From Amorphophallus konjac (taxonomy: Eukaryota > Streptophyta > Magnoliopsida > Alismatales > Araceae): a stretch of 64,000 bases of DNA. The notes below the pieces were generated by a model. It did no database searches. It saw only the letters and a program-made list of their open reading frames with translations, and was not told the DNA's origin. The position numbers were made by a program, and so were the translations under genes. The stretch spans positions 564,085,581-564,149,580 of the forward strand of contig CM040121.1 of the NCBI GenBank assembly GCA_022559845.1, given 5' to 3'. Shown one piece after another: positions 58,782 to 64,000 of the stretch (positions are counted from its first letter, which is position 1; each line of letters opens with the position of its first letter).

Positions 58782-59573
58782 ATGGCATCATCAGGTCTTG
58801 CTGCTATTACTTTCGGCCCCACGATCGTCGCCGGCCACGTTGAGCACGGGTACCTAGCGGTGCCCACTGTCTTGGGATCATTCCCTACTGTTGTAGGCTT
58901 CCCCAACTTCTTGGGGTTGGCCTTTGTTGACATGCTTCAAGTGGAGTCCTCGGAGCCTACCGAGGAGACTGTAAAGAAGGTCTAGGCCTTGAAGTCTCGA
59001 TGCTCTGCGGGCTCGACCAAGAGTCCGGTTCCGGTGGCCAGCTTCCTGGTGCACCACGTCACCCATGGGGCTCGCCCCATCCCTGCCAAGAATGCTGGAG
59101 GACGCCAGCGCAGAGGCTTCCGACAGAATACTCCTACTGTCACCGGATGCCTCTCTGTGTTCGGCAAATCCATGCTCATTGATGGAGTCCGCGTCTTCCT
59201 GGACGGACACGACGCTCAGGTGGTCCCGGATCGGGTCATCCCCGCCGTGCCTGTCCACAACTCGTACCAACCCCTCTCCAGAAGGAGAGTAGAAAAGGAA
59301 GAAGCCGGCCACCATGGCCGTGAGAAGCTGGCCCCTAGGCCAAAGAAATTCAAGTAGGTTTGGGTCCCTAAGAAGACCCAGCCCGCCTACCAGGTCACAC
59401 CAACCCGTCGCCGCCCTGCACGTGACGGAGTGAGAATGGAAAAGGAAAGGGGCTTGGTCCCAAGGAAAGAAGAGACAGTTGTGGACCTTCCACTCCGTGA
59501 AAGCTTCAGGGCCTGCGCCCGACAAGCCAACATCCCTACAATGGGAAGAAGATTCCAGCAACTCGCCGAATGA
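58782..59573 (+). pseudogene. Element F first ORF, gag position, unrecognised
   Basis: ATG at 58782 sits in ACAATGGC, a good context, about 95 bp after the primer site. One frame runs 264 codons to TGA at 59571 and is cut by TAG at 58983 and 59355, both consistent with CAG to TAG. It begins MASSGLAAITFGP. It has a Gly/Val/Phe-rich N-terminal part, a basic region (RRRVEKEEAGHHGREK) and WVPKK after the second stop. I see no capsid or CCHC motif and cannot identify it. Position suggests gag or an extra leader ORF. Confidence 0.45.
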
Positions 59574-60268
59574 GCCCGGCTTGCTTATATCCCTCCCATC
59601 GGAGGTCGACAGTTATCCCCAGTCCTACATCAGGCACTGAGTGTGGACACCAAAAAATGCATACCTGGATATCCTGCTCGGCCTCGCGTCAGCAACGGCG
59701 CCGAGTGAAGAAACCCCAGAGAAATCAAGCACAAAAGGCCCCACAGCTCGTGGGCCTCAAAGAGAATCAAACGGGCCATGACTCGTCCCCACAATGGGCT
59801 CAGAGCAGCCCCGGGTACACACACCCCCTGGAGAGCCCTTCAGCGGCACACCCCCTCGGGGTCCCAGCGGCACGGCCCCAAGGCCCCTCAACGGTGCACC
59901 CCCCCTGGGGGGTTTCAACGGCACACCCCCCTTGGGGGGGGTTTCAACGGCACGCCCCCACGGGGGGTTCAGCGGCACGCCCCAAAGGGTTTTCAGCGGC
60001 ATGCCCAGCAAGCCCTCCAGCGGCACACCCCACACGGGGGTTTAGCGGCGCGGCCCTTCAGGGCTCCAGCGGTATGCCCTTCAGGGCTCCAGCGGCACGC
60101 CCATTCAGGGCTCCAGCGGTACGCCCATTTGGGCTCCCAGCGGTACGCCCTTTTGGCTCCCCCACGGCACGCCTGTTCAGCCCGCCAACGGCACAGCGGA
60201 AGGCTTTTTCAACGGCAAATGACGTGAAGCCCATGCCCTACGCATCCTTGGCGCGCAGTGAAGCCGTC
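59574..60268. repeat. CAGCGGCACGCCC repeat array (element F internal)
   Basis: From about 59815 to 60200 the unit CAGCGGCACRCCC recurs every 20-30 bp, often with GCCCTTCAGGGCTC, itself a short hairpin, between copies. Several frames are open simply because the repeat lacks stops, so I do not call genes here. The same repeat recurs at 60905-61190 and 61738-62025. Confidence 0.75.
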
Positions 60269-60400
60269 TGAGGTGTCAGCTGATCGTTGGGCCACGTAGG
60301 CTACCCCACTGACACCCAGGACGGGGAAGGTCAAATGCCATCATCACAAGCCATTTCCCGCCTTCGATGGCCGTGGCCAAAAGCCCCCGCTGCTGGGGAG

Positions 60401-60410
60401 TATAAAAGAC
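60401..60410 (+). promoter_or_regulatory. TATA box of region G
   Basis: TATAAAAGAC, a strong TATA box followed about 40 bp later by a GA-rich leader. Confidence 0.55.
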
Positions 60411-60904
60411 TCCCGTTTTCAACAGAAGAGGGGCATCCACACAGACGGACACACAGAGGAAGAAGAGAAGAGAAGAAGAGAAGAAGAAAAGAAGAGAAGA
60501 GGAAGAAGAAGAGGGAGAGGCTCCCCCTGCTGCCCCGTCCACCGTCGCCGGAGAAGAGAGAAGAGAAGAAGAAGAGTGAGAGAAGAGAGGAGTGAGGTCT
60601 GGGAGGGGAGGAGGAGCCCATGCTCCGTTCCCTTTCCCCCCTTGTATCTTCATTCCCCCTTTTCCCTTTCCTTTTTGCTGTTGTTCCCTTTTTTTACCTT
60701 TCCCTACGATGTATTGGCCCTCTGTGGCCTTTTCTTTCCATGAATGAGAATCCCTCTTTTGGGGTCTTGCTACCGTGCTTGGTTTGTGCGTCTTAGCCAT
60801 TCACCCTCTGTCTTGGCCCTTTCCATGAGGCCTCTGGCCTTAACCGCTTGTCTTCGCCTGCCTTTGCTTGCCGTTTACCCCCCCCAGGGGGGGTGCACCC
60901 CTTT

Positions 60905-61190
60905 TGGTGCCCCAGCGGCACGCCCCGAAGTGCCCCAGCGGCACGCTGCTCGCCCCTCCTTTGACCCTTCACTAGTACGCCCTGTCGGGCCTTCACCGGC
61001 ACACCCTGCCTGCCCTCAGCGGCACACTCCCTTGCGCCCTCAGTGGCACGCCTTCAGCCGCCCTCAGCGGCACGCCTTCAGCCGCCCTCAGCGGCACGCC
61101 TTCAGCTGCTCTCAACGGCACGCTCCTCGGCCCTCAGCGGCACACCTTCAGCCACCTGTTCGCCGGCACACCCTAGCTAGGCCTTTCGCC
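60905..61190. repeat. CAGCGGCACGCC array in region G, first block
   Basis: About ten units, including an exact-looking run of GCCCTCAGCGGCACGCCTTC near 61035-61105 with an 18-24-bp period. Confidence 0.75.
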
Positions 61191-61737
61191 GGCACACAAC
61201 CCTTCCTTCTTGCCTGGTGCATTCCCGTCTCAGCCAGTCTTAGGAGTGTCTCCCGCTCGCCGTACCCTCCGAGTTTTCCGAGGTTTATAAAGGTGTTGCC
61301 GCTCTCGGGCGCCCACCTCCAGTTGCCGGGTTCCGCCACTCCTTGTGGGCGCGTTCCCTGTATCTCCCTTACGCTCGGGTCAAGGGGAGATGCTGCCGAA
61401 TTTTTGTTAGAAACGATGACATACTAAAAAGATAAAAGATAGCAACTAGCAAATGGAACAACAACACATTAAAAGGACTAAAAGAAAGCAACAAACAAAC
61501 GAAAAGAACAACGGCAAAATGCTTCAACCAATGCGAAGAACAATGCAATCAATTCAAAGAGAACCAGACCGAACAACAACTAAACAACTCGAACATCCGC
61601 CCCCACAAGAGAAAGAATAAAAATTAATCAAGAGAAGAAAAGAAGAAACCCATGCAAAACTTAATAATAATCAAGAGAGAAAAGAAAAGAAGAAAAGAAA
61701 AGCCTTAAAAGAAATGGAAGAGAAGCACACTCGGCCA

Positions 61738-62025
61738 TACCCCTCAGCGGCACACTCCCTTAGCCCCCCCAGTGGCACACCCTCAGGCCCCTCAGCGGCA
61801 CACCCCCAGGCCCTCCAGCGGCACACTCCCTTAACCCTCCAGCGGCACACCCCCAGGCCCTCCAGCGGCACACTCCCTCAGCCCTCCAGCGGCACACCCC
61901 CAGGCCCTCCAGCAGCACACTCCCTTAGCCCTCCAGCGGCACACCCCCAGGCCCCTCAGCGGTACACCCTCCTAGCCCTTCAGCGGCACGCCCTCAGCCC
62001 TTCAGCGGTACACCCCCTTAGCCCT
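61738..62025. repeat. CAGCGGCACACCCC array in region G, second block
   Basis: About twelve units of roughly 25 bp (CAGCGGCACACCCCCAGG then CCCTC). The 118-codon plus ORF at 61714-62070 is a translation of this repeat. Confidence 0.8.
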
Positions 62026-62044
62026 CTAATGGCCCATTCTATAA

Positions 62045-62440
62045 ACAATAACAGATTCAAAAATGTATAAATAAATAAGAATAATAAAGGAATAAGTAAT
62101 AATAATAATAATAAGCTTCAAATAAATAATAACAATAATAATAATTAGACCAATAAATGATAGCAAAAATGAATAAATAATAATAACAAACTCAATAAGA
62201 ATGATGAACAAATAAATGATAACCAAAATAAATAATAATAACAAACTTAACGAAATACGACAAGCAAATGAACGATAATAAAACGAACAAAAATAATAAC
62301 AAACCTAATAATAACAATAGTAAATGAATAAATCACAAGAAAAATGAATAAATAGTAATAATAAACTCACTCAAAGACACGCACAAATTAACGAATAATA
62401 ATGATAAAATTTTAAATAACAATAAAATAATGTAATCCAC
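62045..62440. repeat. A-rich (AAT)n-like tract
   Basis: Almost 400 bp of AATAATAA, ATAAATAA and similar on the plus strand. The minus-strand ORF 62026-62244 is an Ile/Leu/Tyr artefact of it. Confidence 0.8.
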
Positions 62441-62599
62441 GTGGCAGCCCCGTCTCTCCCGTGACCCGGTGCCGAAGGAACAACAATGCCGCCTTGGCGG
62501 GCTGGGCCTGAGTCTTGGGAATTATCCCGAAATGGCCATGACCCGACCTCGCCTCGGGCTAACATTCCGATTAAACCGGACTCATTTCTCCGGCCGGAT

Positions 62600-63780
62600 C
62601 CTTTCCGAGCCGCTACTAAAATTGCCGCACGTTCGGCAGACATTTGAACGGATTCACCTCGATTCCTGCCGGGTTCTTATTACGGACCTACGTCCGAACA
62701 TGAAAAGGCCCGTAAGTGACCAACATGGCTGACGGCTCTCGCCCCAATATGGTCGTGAGCCGGCATCGTTCCGGGCCGATAGCCCGTTACATAGGATTCA
62801 TTCTAACGGGATTTGCTCCCGCTCTTTCATTGAAACTGTCGTAAACTCGGCATACATTTGCACGGGGTCGCTTCCACCCACGTCGCACTTTCAACATGGG
62901 CCCTCGCCCGAACATGGAAAGGTCCGCAAGTGACCGACAGAATCGGAATAGAATGAGACGGCTCTCGCCACCCCTGGACTCCTCCCATGGGGATATCAAT
63001 AAGACCTCCATGGGCCATACTTGGACCTCGGGCCCGCCCCGATCATGGTCATCGTCCGGCTCATATCCCCCGGTCTACAGTCTGCTCCTTTCGAACACGT
63101 TTTCGGTTCTAGAGTCTATTTCCGGGACCCTTCCCTGTTGCCCTCCGGCATCGAAAATATCAATGAGGCCCACGCAAGCCCCGTTTGGACCACGGGAGGT
63201 GCCCCCGGCATGGTCCTGACTTGATCTCGCGACGGGCCAATAAATTCACTGATTTCCGGGTACAATAACCGAGATTCGACCGACGGTTTTTAGTGTCTCG
63301 GAATAATATACTTGCCGCATCCCGGCGTGCATATGTTCCAGGTCCTCCCGCGACGATTACAATATTCTAAGGCCGGACTCCCGTCCGAATATTAAACGGC
63401 CTCCCGAATGACCGATACGTTTCGAACGTCCGCTTCTCCGGACACAGGGCTTTTCAGCCGATTCAAGGGATATTCCCTCGCTGTCCCTTGGCACCGGAAA
63501 TATTAATGACGCTCATGCAAGTCTTGTTTCGACCGCGGGGGGCCCACCGCAGTATGGTCGCAGCTTGCTCTTGCACCGAGCCAACAGATTTACCGGTTTC
63601 TGACCGCTCTAACCGAGGTTTAACCGAACGTTCCCTGTTCTTCTGGGTAATAAAATTGCCATATCCTGACATACATACGCTCCGATTTTCCCGTGACGAC
63701 TGTGCTTTTCTCGAGCCAGACATTCGTCCGAACATTAAATGGTCAACACATGACCGACATGATCTCGAATGGTTTCCTTC
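62600..63780. repeat. Degenerate tandem repeats in region G
   Basis: Related segments recur. GCCG..CGGCATACATTTG-like starts lie near 62617, 62830, 63310 and 63650. CCGAACATGAAAAGG..AGTGACC-like parts lie near 62692, 62910, 63387 and 63728. AATATCAATGA-like parts lie near 62990, 63157 and 63500. The clearest spacing is about 340 bp. ORFs here are not supported. Confidence 0.55.
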
Positions 63781-64000
63781 TCGCCCTCGCGCGAGGATTT
63801 CAATACCTCATAATAGACCTTTCATGCAATTAATTTCGTGGCCATGAGGCCCTGAATCTCGGCGATTAATCAAGGGTGTTCCCTCGTATGGGGGATGTAA
63901 ATGACGCTGTAACCTTTATGGCGTGGCGGGTTTTGGTCCCGACACGAACCACACAATCGTCTGACGAAGTCAGATCGAGCGCACCACGGGCTCCTCGGAG

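Larger units (their letters stand above)
60269..64000 (+). repeat. LTR-like region G (runs off window)
   Basis: A TATA box (60401-60410) is followed by a GA-rich leader (60440-60600) and then repeat-rich sequence. Segments match LTR F in order: 61375-61435 resembles 57355-57415 (GGGGAGATGCTGCC), and 63862-63960 resembles 58385-58480 (GATTAATCAA..., CCTTTATGG, GGTCCCGAC). So G is probably the start of a related LTR whose end lies outside the window. The start point is a guess from TGAGGTGTCAG at 60269. Confidence 0.5.

Noticed and set aside
58878..59561. 227-codon minus-strand ORF opposite element F
   Set aside because: It is antisense to the F first ORF, with no recognised motif; F's LTR, primer site and good ATG context favour the plus strand.
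59778..60227. 149-codon repeat ORF as a protein
   Set aside because: Three overlapping frames are open at once because the GC-rich repeat unit lacks stop codons.

Overview
The window is plant nuclear DNA made almost entirely of LTR retrotransposons. Plant-type primer binding sites (TGGTATCAGAGC, complementary to initiator Met-tRNA), plant Ty3-gypsy and Ty1-copia protein domains, LTRs of 1.2-3.7 kb and deep nesting all fit a flowering plant with a large genome. I cannot name the species. I see no host protein gene, no tRNA or rRNA gene and no CRISPR array.

Layout. 1-2030: minus-strand Ty1-copia remnant (gag, primer binding site, LTR). 2031-3911: array of a 14-bp motif, then CpG-rich hairpin motifs. 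3990-6200: degraded LTR with TATA box and primer-site remnant plus unrecognised internal sequence. 6200-9030: no recognisable gene. 9034-9216: end of a gypsy pol. 9243-10890: broken copia gag/integrase region. 10891-11136 and 39310-40640: two halves of a probable minus-strand LTR (H) split by element A.

11142-39304 is a Russian-doll nest. Gypsy element A (target duplication CATGG) holds gypsy element B (14468-32554, duplication GATCG) inside its gag. B holds a non-autonomous element C (18379-24427, duplication GTAGG) just before its gag start. All three sets of boundaries can be read directly. A and B are related Tekay/Del-like chromoviruses with complete domain order but inactivated by stops, frameshifts and deletions. 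C has no gag or pol and carries one unrecognised 371-codon ORF.

40646-54675 is the minus-strand 3' LTR of gypsy element E, split by non-autonomous element D (40874-52382, duplication ATAAG). D carries a 1178-codon proline-rich ORF and no pol. E continues to about 55700 as an internally deleted gag/pol remnant. 55737-58663 is probably the LTR of element F, with a Tat/Grande-like primer site at 58669, a broken ORF to 59573 and a GC-rich repeat array. From about 60270 to the window end lies a second LTR-like region (G) related to F.

The structure that most needs a second look is shared by different families. LTRs A, B, D, E and F, and the 3.7-kb region, carry clusters of about 23-27-bp imperfect hairpins. 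Arm sequences differ between families, yet arms stay complementary within each unit. A separate block of about 110 bp is shared by the LTRs of A and B and the leader of D. A 14-bp motif (CAAGTCTATACATT) forms two arrays 45 kb apart in opposite orientation.
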